Below, in pieces: positions 40,754-49,522 of a DNA stretch of 49,522 nt. The notes below the pieces were generated by a model. It saw nothing but the letters and a program-made list of their open reading frames with translations, searched no databases and was not told the origin of the DNA. Position numbers and translations under genes: made by a program. Location of the stretch: positions 1 through 49,522 of the forward strand of contig KZ992471.1 of NCBI GenBank assembly GCA_003614735.1, given 5' to 3'. The first letter of the stretch is position 1. Every line of letters starts with the position of its first letter. This DNA is from Thamnocephalis sphaerospora (Eukaryota; Zoopagomycota; Zoopagomycetes; Zoopagales; Sigmoideomycetaceae).

Positions 40754-43267
40754 TTACACAGCCGGCAACGCTGGCTTTGCCTGCAGCGTTTCACGCGCCT
40801 TTGCAATGGAGGCATGCAGCGGATCAAGAAACTACGCATTGGCGCTGTGAGCAGAATGTGTGCAAATGCTGCTCAGCCGTATCAGCGCTCACCTGTCGGA
40901 TCGTCTGCTGGTCTTCGGCCGTCACTGTGGTCACAGCATTCAGCGTCGCCTGCACACGCGACTCTACTGTGGCCAAAGATTCAATCAGACGTTCACATTT
41001 GGCACGTTTCTGCGGCGCTGTAGATGGTATGGACGCCCAAAAGTGGCGTAGCAGCTCAATGCCGGTACGCTGGCAGCTTTTAAGCTCCTCAAGCGTTGCA
41101 GCCGGTATGCGATCCACTGCAGGATAGACGGTACTCGCGAATGAGCTGGTCATTTCAGTGCCCTCTCCCTGCTGCATGTGCGAGCCTACCGTGATCGCGC
41201 GACCGCTGGCTGTCCTGGCCACTGCGTCGGATCGTCTCGTTCAGTTCGCTGTACACTGCCATTACGTCTGCGTTTCGCATCATTGCCTATGTGCACGTAG
41301 CATGCTGGACATTAGCGCGATGCATCCTTGCACATGCTTCGCGCTACACACGTTGCGTAAGGTCGGTGTCTCTGCGGCAAAGCGTTGGTAGAACCGCGAA
41401 ATCTCCTAAAGCATGCCAGTGCGCCCATACGTGTCAGTTGCAGGATGCGCACACATGTGCAGACACCGTCACTCACCGCCGCGTCTGAGCCAGATGCGCT
41501 GCCGCCCTTGACTGACGACGCCTGACTTTCAAAGTAACGTCCTTGATCACGAATATCTAGCAGTATCCGCGACGATGTCTCTGCCGCACGCAAATCGGTA
41601 ATGGTGATCTCGTTTGCCATGTTCAGCTCCTGTGCAGCTCAAAGTAAGCGGAATGTTTGGCTGCAAAGACCAACGGTAGCACTCTGTTCTTACCTCGGTA
41701 GCACGCTTGCTCCTCTCGCTGCCCGGATCGCATCAAGCATTCGGCAAATCAACCCAAAAGTCAAACCATTGCATGCGATTAGTGGCTTACCGTAGCGCTT
41801 TGACCACCTGCTCCGAATGATGGTTGAATCGCTTGATAAGCGATCGTGCCGATTCAATTCGCCCTGGCACCATCGGCCAGTCTGGACGGCGCTCTACCTG
41901 CGCGTGCTCTCAAGCCATCAGCATGCGCCAGCATCCCAAGGCCGATACCTCCGACGCCTACGCACCGCCTCGTAGTCCTCTTCTGTAGCAGCCAGGTCCA
42001 GTAATGCAGAAATATCGTCTATCCGTTTTCGCTTCACGCCACTCACAGCTGCACCGGACCACCACGCATAAGCCAGATGCACTTTTTGCCTTTTCAGCAT
42101 GCTCACAGCGCACCTTCTTCGTCTTCCTCTAGGCATTTGTCAAAGATATCATCGCTCTCAACCAGGGTACTTGCCACGGCACGATTCCGATGAAAGAAGC
42201 GCGACTTGAAATAGCGCTTCCAAAATATGCTTTCTGACAACTAATTAAGCATAAATGCTCAGCAATGTGCCAGAGATAATGCAGCGGCAGTGCCTATGAC
42301 AGGACGCCGACTTTCCGTGCTCCCACCTTATCCGGCACATAGGCATCGTAGGCGCGCTTCACTGCCATCCATCAATGCGCACGCGTAAGCAGCGCATCGC
42401 ACGCAGCACTGCACATGGCAGCATTGCCTACCCGATGGATGCTGGAAAAAGATGGCGTGGATGATCTGCGGAGTCAGCGTAAACTTGACATCACGACCCT
42501 CCTCAGTAACTGGGCGTAGATCCAGCCATGCGGACGCGTTGCCCTTTTTCTGGTTACGATGTATTTTTCGCGTGTCTACCAAATGCTACGATGCGTCTAC
42601 GTCAGCCATCTGTAGGACGTCGTCCTGCAAGCCCCAAGCTTGCCAAATCCGCACCTTTTTGTTGGCCCAAAACTCGTCCTCGGTGACGTGCCCGGCCATG
42701 ACAAGTTCGCGATGTAGCCGCTGCAAATCCTTGTCGCTCCGCAGCAGCTCCATGCGCAGTTGAATCGCCTCGGGCAGTCGGTTGGCCGGCGGCCGGGCCG
42801 GTCGAACGCCATTGCCGGCCCCTGGCACCGGCGTTCCTCCACCGCTGGACGCAGCCGGCGTGCCAGGTGTACTTCCGCCTTGAAGTTCAGCCAGAGCCCG
42901 CCGAATCGCCTCTTTGAATTGCTCCCGTGTCGCCACCGCATCCGCGCCGGGAAACACAAACGAGTGATTCGTCTCTTTGCCGTCGGCGTCAGGTTTGAGC
43001 GTGACGCGTAGCGCAATATTCTTGGCCGTGTCTGGGTTGACCAGTTGCGCTGCCGTACGCAGACACGTCAGGGCCCGTCTCGTGCGCACATCGCCGCCGC
43101 CTGCTCGCACCTTTGATAGCACTGAATGGAATCGACACCGTCATCACGCCTGGAGGGCCACCGTCTGCGGCCCAGGCCACCTGTTTGTTGGTGGTATAAA
43201 GCATGCCTGATTTCTTTGCGTAGAGCGTTTTTGCCGCAAGGCATTGCTCTTCACCGGGTGGCCACAT
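40754..43267 (-). CDS. TFB1: TFIIH core subunit Tfb1 (GTF2H1/p62)
   Basis: Scaffold subunit of TFIIH for transcription start and nucleotide excision repair. About ten exons. Exon 1 (from 43267) and exon 2 encode the PH domain: LYAKKSGMLYTTNKQVAWAA...MTVSIPFSAIK, then AQLVNPDTAKNIALRVTLKP. A Gly/Pro linker leads to BSD domain 1 (WANKKVRIWQAWGLQDDV), then KGNASAWLDLRPVTEEGRD, LTPQIIHAIFFQHPS and BSD domain 2 (LSESIFWKRYFKSRFFHRNR). Later pieces ISALLDLAATEEDY, GRIESARSLIKRFNHHSEQVV, MANEITITDLRAAETSSRILLDI and a coiled-coil end (KCERLIESLATVESRVQATL) close with KPALPAV at 40754. Family order is complete. Middle exon ends (41600-42150) were not all fixed. Confidence 0.9.
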
Positions 43268-43573
43268 GGTCGGGCAGAGTGTCGGTGTTGGGAGCAAAGG
43301 AGCGTCGCAGGCGTAGCAGACGGTGGTACGCCAACACTGACTGGCTTATCCAGCTGGCTTTGTGATTCGCACTTTGCCACATACATCGTCACTGCAACAA
43401 CAACAAACGAGCGATGGCTTGCCGCGGTATCGCCTCACCATTTGGTATGCTATAGGACTATATTTTTGGCAGGGTTCTTGTTTCGCCAGGCGCAGCCAAC
43501 AGCGCTCAATAGACAGCATGCACGGAGAATCGACCGCTTGCTGTATTCGCTATTCAGATTGTATCTGCGCGGT

Positions 43574-43731
43574 GCCTTTTGTGTTCCATCTAACGCATTG
43601 CATCAATCCTTTCCGGCTGTTCAAAGCATACCGCTTCACATCTATCCAAACAGTCTCATTGCAATCTCGTTAAGACCATTCACACTTACAACAGCTAGCG
43701 CTGACTCTCTTGACACAAGTTTGCAATAATG
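43574..43731 (-). repeat. F-box-linked repeat, copy C (truncated)
   Basis: Matches the gene-proximal half of copy A (about 13799-13958) in the same orientation. Shared blocks are CCATCTA, GCATCAATC, TACCGCTTC, CTCGTTAAG and GACTTGCA/AGTTTGCA. Most differences are G-to-A or C-to-T. A weaker match (CAGCGCTC) extends to about 43505. It is 27 kb from the other copies, so the repeat is dispersed. Confidence 0.55.
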
Positions 43732-43933
43732 GAGATTCAACACGAAATAGTAGGCATTTATTTGCCTCAGCGGCACTCTAAAGGCATCAAACGTGCAGGT
43801 TCACACCGATTTGGCCAATGTAGCTATCACGCTGTCATCTGCTAGCGCACTGGCAACGGTCAATCAGTGCATGATTACCGTCACCGACGGAGTGCCTTCA
43901 TTACTAATGCAGCACGGATGCAGTACACGGTAG
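43729..43933 (+). pseudogene. Possible F-box gene remnant
   Basis: Directly after repeat copy C, two short stretches in different frames resemble the start of F-box gene 2: MEIQHEIVGIYL from 43729, and after a frame change DLANVAITLSSASALATVNQ, compared with EIVYRIVYVSDDEAALVALAATS. The frame shift and stops would make it a dead copy. The similarity is weak and judged by eye. Confidence 0.25.
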
Positions 43934-44007
43934 CCGTTGAGCCGCGAAATGCTGCTGTATCAGAAAGTCTGACGCCTAAAGTGAATAAAGATGTGCTCAG
44001 AGAACAC

Positions 44008-45724
44008 TTATGCCACATGGGCCGTCTTCTCATCTTCTGCAAACTTTTCCGCGTCTTTCTTGGCTTTTTCCACATCCACGCTCCAGGTGAGGATGGCAGG
44101 CAGAAACAGCATGCACACCAAAAAGTAGAAGGAATACCGCAAGTTGTGCGTGGCGTCCTTGATTGCCGCGGTGATGAGCGGGCCAATCCATGCAGCGCCT
44201 TTGTCGGTGATTTCGTACAGGCTGAAAAACTCGTTCTCTTTGCCAGCTGGCAGCAGATCGCTGAACATAACGCGTGAGTGACTGTGCATTGCGCCAAGGA
44301 GCAGGCCATCGAGAACTGCTACGACCCAGAGTTCTGACTTGTGTCGGATGCCAAAAGGTGCTGCAAATCCAATAAGGCCGTACACCGGGAGGAGTGTATA
44401 GATGCAGCAGATTATGATGAGCACTTGACGCGTGGTGAGCTGAAAGCGGCGGCGGATGAACATCCATACATAGACACCAAGTCCGGCCGACATGATCACA
44501 GCAATGGCGGCAAGAACTAGCTCGAATTGAGTCATTGCCAGCTCAATCTTGGCAAACAGAACGGCTGTCGAAGTAATGGTGCTTATGCCGTCGGAAAGGA
44601 GAAACCAGGTGATGAGGTAGCGGAACGTATGCGATAGTCGGTGCGCCTGGCGTACAGTACGGAATACCTGGCGCCACGAAAAGGTGAAGTAGTTTTCGCC
44701 AGCAGGCAGCGGCGGTGCAATGCGTTCTGGCATTAGGCGGTGCGCAACGATACCAAGCACTAGCCACCATACACAGGCTATCGCGCATCCGATCTGCATG
44801 CCGTAGATTTGATTGGTACTAAAATTGACGACGACAGCGCTAATGACCAGCATGAGAACGCCAGCTGCATAGCCGAGCGCGATTCCATGGCCGCTGATGC
44901 GGTTGCCGACTTCCGTCCTCGTTTGGCGAATGGCCTGCTTGTCTCCGAGCTTTTGGGCCTTGAGCATCTCCGGGTGGAAGCGCGTCAGCGTAGGGACGTA
45001 CGCATAGATGAAGACGAGCGTCGAGCCAAATGAAATGTTGCCCAAAAGGGTGATGACGGCGGCGCCAAGCACACCTTTGGCCGACGTAATAGCCAGTATA
45101 AGCGTACCTGCTATAGCGCCAAACGTATTGAAGAAGAGAAGAAAGTTTTTGCGCCAATTACCGTGATCAGCCAGCGCCCCCATGCTGACAAACAGGAACG
45201 CCTGGATGATAACGCCCAGGCTGGTCACATAAAGCGGAAAGCTGGTCGTATCCACCCAAAGACTGCCAATCTGCAGCACGCATTGGTAACCGGGAACAGA
45301 CGAGTCACATGGCGTTTCGCGGTCTAGCTGATAGCCATTGCTGGTGGCAAGAGACTCCAGAATGACAGGCAAGAATACGGTCATAAGCACTGCAGAGTAC
45401 GGCTCACTCTGTGAAGCAAATAGGCCATTAGACAAAGCGACACAGCCTAGCCATGCAATAGCGTCGCATACATACCGCGGCAGAATACGCATAAAAACCC
45501 CAGAGCTCGCGTCGGCTGACCGGCACCTCTCCTTTGTCCGATGGGTTCGCCTCATGCCCCCCTTTTTCGGCTGATTCGCCAATGTGCTCGCCCATGGCCT
45601 CATTTTCGTCTAGCGCAAGTGTCGATCCACTGGCAGAGCTCTTGTCGGTCTTCTCGTCCTTGAACGTGTCCGCGTGCTCTGCTATAGCAGCGCTGTCTTT
45701 ATCATTGACGATTGCTGAGGCCAT
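44008..45724 (-). CDS. ATG22: Vacuolar amino-acid effluxer Atg22
   Basis: Major-facilitator-type vacuolar membrane protein that releases amino acids made by autophagic breakdown. Two exons: 45724-45476 and 45408-44008, with a 67 bp intron (GTATGT...CACAG) that separates RRELWGFYAYSAA from SEPYSAVLMTVFLPVIL; 549 residues (yeast Atg22 528). Signs: the N-terminal RREL-GFYAYS...Y-V-FLPV lead of the family, about 12 membrane segments, the DHGNWRKNFL loop and SLYEITDKGAAWIGPLI. The hydrophilic first 50 residues are Ser/Asp/Glu/Lys-rich. The open frame continues upstream of the ATG at 45724, but only with a GTG. Confidence 0.93.
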
Positions 45725-46965
45725 GCTGCGGTCTTTGAAGGTTTGGTGCTCCGGATAGTCTAGCGGTAAGCGATGACAGAAATGGCCCTTGCTACCAATG
45801 TGTGATATCACGCCTGCAGTGTGCTTTCATTAAAGGCAAAGCTGCGTGCGCGTCACCAATGCCTTGCAAAAGCAATGGTAATTTTTTGTATCAATACGCG
45901 CGCTTTCGATGGGCTTGAACGGCGAAACCACGAAGGCTGAGGCCGGTCTAAATAACGATGTGTGAAGCAAAAGGCGAGTGGAGAAGCGCGCGGCGAATTG
46001 GATCTGGGGCACAGCTTTTAGTACATTTCTAGTCGGGGCCCAGGAGAATGCGCCACTCCACCAGATGCCACTCATTGGTGGGCGCGCCATTGGTAGCGAA
46101 GGCATTGTTTGCGGCCGTGCATCAGGCTCCAAATCAGGCAGTTGACCCGTATAGGTGCTCTCCTCTCGCATAGGCACGCCTGTCAAGCTAACATTATAGC
46201 ACCAAATGCCGGTATGCCTCACCTGTCGTGCGCCTACTGACCGACAGTGCCTACATCTGATGGCACAGCAGCGCTGATGTGGACAGTCCACGTTGCGACG
46301 CGTTATATTCCAGCCGTCGTTGCCGCTCTTGCTTGACAAGGGCGCCGGCCTAATGCTACACAGTGTCGACGCATCCGATATTATGCACTACCATGGTGTA
46401 CCTCATGCGTTAAATGCACATGGGTAACAGCTGTTTATACTCTGCACTACAGTCGATACGCCGTTTGTATGCCACAAGTCTAGAACACGGTTCTAGCCTA
46501 TGGTTGATGGCTACATGCATTCTGTCCACTGCATACGCCTTGTAGTGCAATACAGCAGTCGTGCAAAGATGTCGCTTGGGCCAATATGCACATCTGCAAA
46601 CCAGCTATTCATAATTTGAAAGTGCATGGCGCGCAACACCATCGCTTGCAAGCATGCATCAGCATCAGGATAAGCAGTTACGGTGCCTTTGCAAAGAAAT
46701 GGTGCCGGCTAGCACAAGCGATCGGCCCACCTCTTTCAAAAGCACAGTACATGTATTCTACCGCTCTCAGTCACTGCAAAGGTAGCCGCGAAATAGGCAA
46801 CTTCACTTTACCCGAGTATAGCAGCGTTATACGCTTGACCCTTGCTACTCAACGATGCACCCATGGTTGCAATTTAGCGCCTCTCCAAAACTGCCGTAAA
46901 CGGGATGTAACGCATGCGGCTTTTCGTGTTTGAGTTGGACAATAGATCGCTGCGGCTCACTGGCG
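45725..46965. other. Intergenic region
   Basis: About 1.2 kb. Minus-strand ORF 45830-46339 (169 codons) and plus-strand ORF 46586-46933 (115 codons) lack domains and gene-like composition. No supported gene. Confidence 0.45.
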
Positions 46966-47823
46966 TTACTCGTTTCTCTGCATACCCGCTGTCGCCTCCC
47001 TCCCCTGTCTCCACACAAGAATGAGCTCTAGATCGTTCTGTGTAATACCGTGCTGCTCGATGAAACGCAGCATGCGGCTATTGTCTGCGGCTACCGCGTT
47101 GGTCTCCGCATCTTGCTTTGAGCAAAAGCGCGCAACGTGCCCAACCTCTCCGCAGGTATAGCACGTACGCAGATCCGGATGATGACAGTCGCTCACAGTG
47201 TGTCCTTTCTTTCGACAGCGCGCGCACATGCTCGCGTTTTTCTGCTGTTTGGCGGGCGGCTGTTTGTCGGTTGCCTGCGGTGCCATTTGTGACGCAGACT
47301 GACTGAATTCTCGGTGCTCCCGTTCTCCGGCAGCAATTCGCAAGGTAAGGCGATATGCTTGTTCCATAGTATACCTGTCGGGGTCACAATATAGCTCCAT
47401 TCGCACGTATCCGTTCGGCACTCGCTGACGGAACTCGTACAGTAGTAATTTTTCGTCATAGTGACCGTGTAAAACAGTCGCCAGCTGCCGAAACTTTCGT
47501 ACAAATTCTTCCTCTTTACCAGCAGCGCACCGCAGCTAAGCAAGCCGTCTCATTGCATCACCAAGCTTCTCTAGCGATTCATAGTCTATAGGCTTTTTGC
47601 GCAGCCTTGTGCATGTGTTTGCTGACTTTGATGAGCTTTCGAGCGGTTCTCTAGCTGTGCCATTTGGTGTTTGCTGATCTGCCGGCCTTTCACTTTCTAT
47701 GTGGCGCTCTCCCGCACGCGCTAAGAAAGCGTTGCTTGCTTTTTCAAAAGCTTTACAGGCTGATGCGTCAGAAGCCACCCCTTGTTGCAGCAATTCCCTT
47801 TCCTCTTTGGTGACCCGCTTCAT
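46966..47823 (-). pseudogene. Gag-like zinc-knuckle protein with in-frame stop
   Basis: A single reading frame from the ATG at 47823 to the stop at 46966 (about 285 codons) is interrupted once by an in-frame TAG at 47536-47538. The C-terminal half has two CCHC zinc knuckles of the CX2CX4HX4C form: CARCRKKGHTVSDC and CYTCGEVGHVARFC. Between the stop and the knuckles lies a Gag-like segment (EEEFVRKFRQLATVLHGHYD ... LLYEFRQRVPNGYVRMEL), as in Ty3/copia-type Gag. No protease, reverse transcriptase, integrase or LTR is recognisable nearby, so this is a lone retroelement remnant or a domesticated gag gene. Confidence 0.7.
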
Positions 47824-48888
47824 TTTCGATAGCCAAGATTTACATGCTTCTGCGCGTTTTCCATGAGCTGACGAGTATAAACCGATTCGCGACCGGCTGG
47901 TGCTTGAAAGGTTTTTGCTTACTGCCTGTTAGCAAGGTGAAGCGCGCTTGATGGATTCTTGTTCTCAACCGCTTGAGGGTTGAATCAGCCTTGTGTGGAG
48001 TTGTACTCTAGTGCTCCGAGGAAATGATGGTTATGGTGGGTTGAGCGGATTGCAGGAGTGAATGATTTTATTACAAGTACTCATCTAGCGTCGGTGGTTT
48101 ATATAGCGAGTGGTTTGATGGTTGTAAGGCATCGAGCCGCGTCCAGCGATAGCTTTACCGGGGCCAGGCCGATACGAGATAGCATAAGATCGTCGCCCGG
48201 GTTCTGTCCTTAGCTTAGGAGTGTAAAGTGTTGCCAGGCAGATGCCGAGCGGGCAAAGTAACGCCGAGCCACCCAAGTCAAGTGCCGAGCGGAACAGGAC
48301 CAAAAGTATCTCTACACCCAAAAGAAGCAATAAGACACGAGGGTCGATGGTTATGTTCCAATGCCATCGTGGTGCCGAGCAAGGGTACTGCCTGGAGGCC
48401 GTGCATAGGTTGTACCATGATTGGCACGACGATGTATATAAGCACGTATGGAAATATCCCGACGGAGAATAAACCCATCATATCCACTCCATACTCTCCG
48501 CCGTATCTGGGCCATCATTTTCTTTAAGCAGTCAGGAGATCAACTCCTTCATAGCCGGGATTCAATCCATTAGCAGTAACCAGCAGGAATCCACTCAGCG
48601 CGGTTCGCCACACAAGCAAGTGTAGGTGAAGACTTTTCAAGTAGACTGCAATGGCACCGGCTATAACCTGGGTCTCTCGCCTTAGCTTAGCTGATATTAT
48701 GGTAGCATCGATAAAAGCCTGGGTCCTGCTATAGCCACCTCGCCTGTCGGGCCGGTGACGGCAGCAAGACTTTACAGTCACCGTCTACGGTTATTATTTT
48801 ATCAGCAGAGTTGCTTCTTAATGATTTAAAGCGGCCCTTTCCTTGTTATCATATGATTGACTTTGCAACGCTCACTTCACTTGCATCA
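47824..48888. other. Intergenic region with spaced GCCGAGC words
   Basis: About 1.06 kb without a supported gene. The word GCCGAGC occurs at 48244, 48263, 48284 and 48374. The AT-rich stretch 48790-48890 precedes the stop of the next gene. Confidence 0.45.
48244..48380 (+). repeat. Four spaced GCCGAGC words
   Basis: GCCGAGC at 48244-48250, 48263-48269, 48284-48290 and 48374-48380. The first three are 19-21 bases apart, about two helical turns, which is the spacing of a protein-binding array; chance is not excluded. Confidence 0.4.
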
Positions 48889-49522
48889 TTAGAATGGAAT
48901 ATGCATCGAAAACAGATCATTAGTTGCACGAGGCACACCGTTGAAAGCAACAATTTTAGCCTGCCGCTTTAGATGGCGTCGCCAGGGCGCTGCATGCCTT
49001 TTTGAAAGTGGCACAAATCGCACCCCTGCAAAGTCACCACGATTTGTGAGTAAAAGAATAGATGAACAGCCATGCCCAGGTGTTTTAACGAATGCGAATG
49101 AAACTTCTGCGAAAATGTAAATTTTCTAAAAGATATGTTAGCGTGTGGCTCAATGCGTCGATAAATCCAATACCTACGTAAACGCTGAGACTTTTGGAGT
49201 TACGCATACTTGTCAGTAAAATCAGACGATCAGTGAGCAAAACAGCATACGCTAAAGTAGTCCTGGTTTCATTCAATCGGCCAAGGTGCTCGATTACGTC
49301 AATTGCATCTACAAGATGAATGCGCTGATTCGGCATCAACAGTGGGCTAGAAATGCCGCGTATTCTTTGCTGGAGAATAGAAACGCGCTGTGTGTTTGCA
49401 ATGTCCTGCAAGCTGGATGGATGTCGATGATTAGCCTCTACCACATTCGACCGCTGCATTTCCCACTTACGCCGGCCAGACATGCCTTGCTATGCGCTCC
49501 AGATGGTCTAGACAGCTCTCCA
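48889..49522 (-). CDS. Probable RhoGEF (DH-PH) C-terminal part, runs off window
   Basis: Minus-strand gene open toward the right edge. Last exon 49125-48889 (79 codons, stop TAA), intron 49126-49177 (52 bp; GTAGGT donor, CTAAC branch, TTTTAG acceptor), previous exon from about 49440 to 49178. The product has a helical stretch (SSLQDIANTQRVSILQQRIR) like the end of a DH domain, then RTTLAYAVLLTDRLILLTSM, which matches the strand pair of PH domains after DH (R-YLFLFNDLLLLTK), and a basic end. Further upstream the frame ESCLDHLERIAR may be an earlier exon; the joining phase is unclear, and an ATG at 49483 could instead be the start. Activator of a Rho-type GTPase by inference. Confidence 0.45.

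Larger units (their letters stand above)
43268..44007. other. Intergenic region with repeat copy C
   Basis: 740 bases between the TFB1 start and the ATG22 stop. It holds the degraded repeat copy C (43574-43731) and a possible F-box remnant just downstream. No intact gene. Confidence 0.6.

Noticed and set aside
45830-46339. Minus-strand ORF of 169 codons upstream of ATG22
   Set aside because: No domain, signal or gene-like composition, and no splice pattern joining it to a neighbour.
1-49522. tRNA or rRNA genes
   Set aside because: No convincing A-box/B-box pair with a cloverleaf, and no rRNA core sequence, was seen by eye; a tRNAscan run could still find one.

Overview
The window looks like a nuclear chromosome segment of a fungus, most likely an early-diverging (non-Dikarya) one. 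The reasons are: genes broken by many short GT-AG introns (about 35-130 bp, many with a CTAAC/CTAAT/CTGAC-type branch site), no operons or Shine-Dalgarno sites, a fungal-type monofunctional dihydroorotase, the fungal vacuolar transporter Atg22, secreted CAP and subtilisin-type proteins, and a RABL6-type GTPase, a family that to my knowledge is absent from the common yeasts. The lineage is an inference; no rRNA or other marker is present.

Layout. 1-7000: three small secreted-protein genes (1065, 2688 and the CAP protein at 5079), dihydroorotase (3601-4985, minus) and a small membrane protein gene (6554). 7243-10584: GPN2 (minus) and PAM16 (plus) share a 170 bp promoter, then a START-domain lipid-binding protein. 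11225-17966 is an accessory block: two intronless F-box-like genes, a roughly 350 bp repeat present as an inverted pair around the second one, and a second member of the secreted family seen at 2688. 17967-20095 is gene-poor. 20096-22885 is a large secreted subtilisin.

23092-31138 holds two meiotic genes around a GPI-anchor gene: MSH4 (about 27 exons), SMP3-type GPI mannosyltransferase IV (12 exons) and a probable REC114 homologue. 31404-43267 is dense housekeeping: RABL6, SFT2, RPN12, IWR1/SLC7A6OS, an SLC33A1-type acetyl-CoA transporter and the TFIIH subunit TFB1. A third, degraded copy of the F-box-linked repeat lies at about 43574, followed by ATG22 (44008-45724). The right end has a retrotransposon Gag-like zinc-knuckle ORF with an in-frame stop (46966-47823) and the 3' part of a probable RhoGEF/PH gene (48889 to the edge).

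The core genes do not form one pathway. The striking features are the meiotic pair, repeated GC-AG introns, very short introns, and an F-box/repeat family and a secreted-protein family that seem lineage-specific. Exon boundaries were worked out by hand from splice consensus, reading phase and recalled family sequence; they should be read as models, not as transcript-supported structures.
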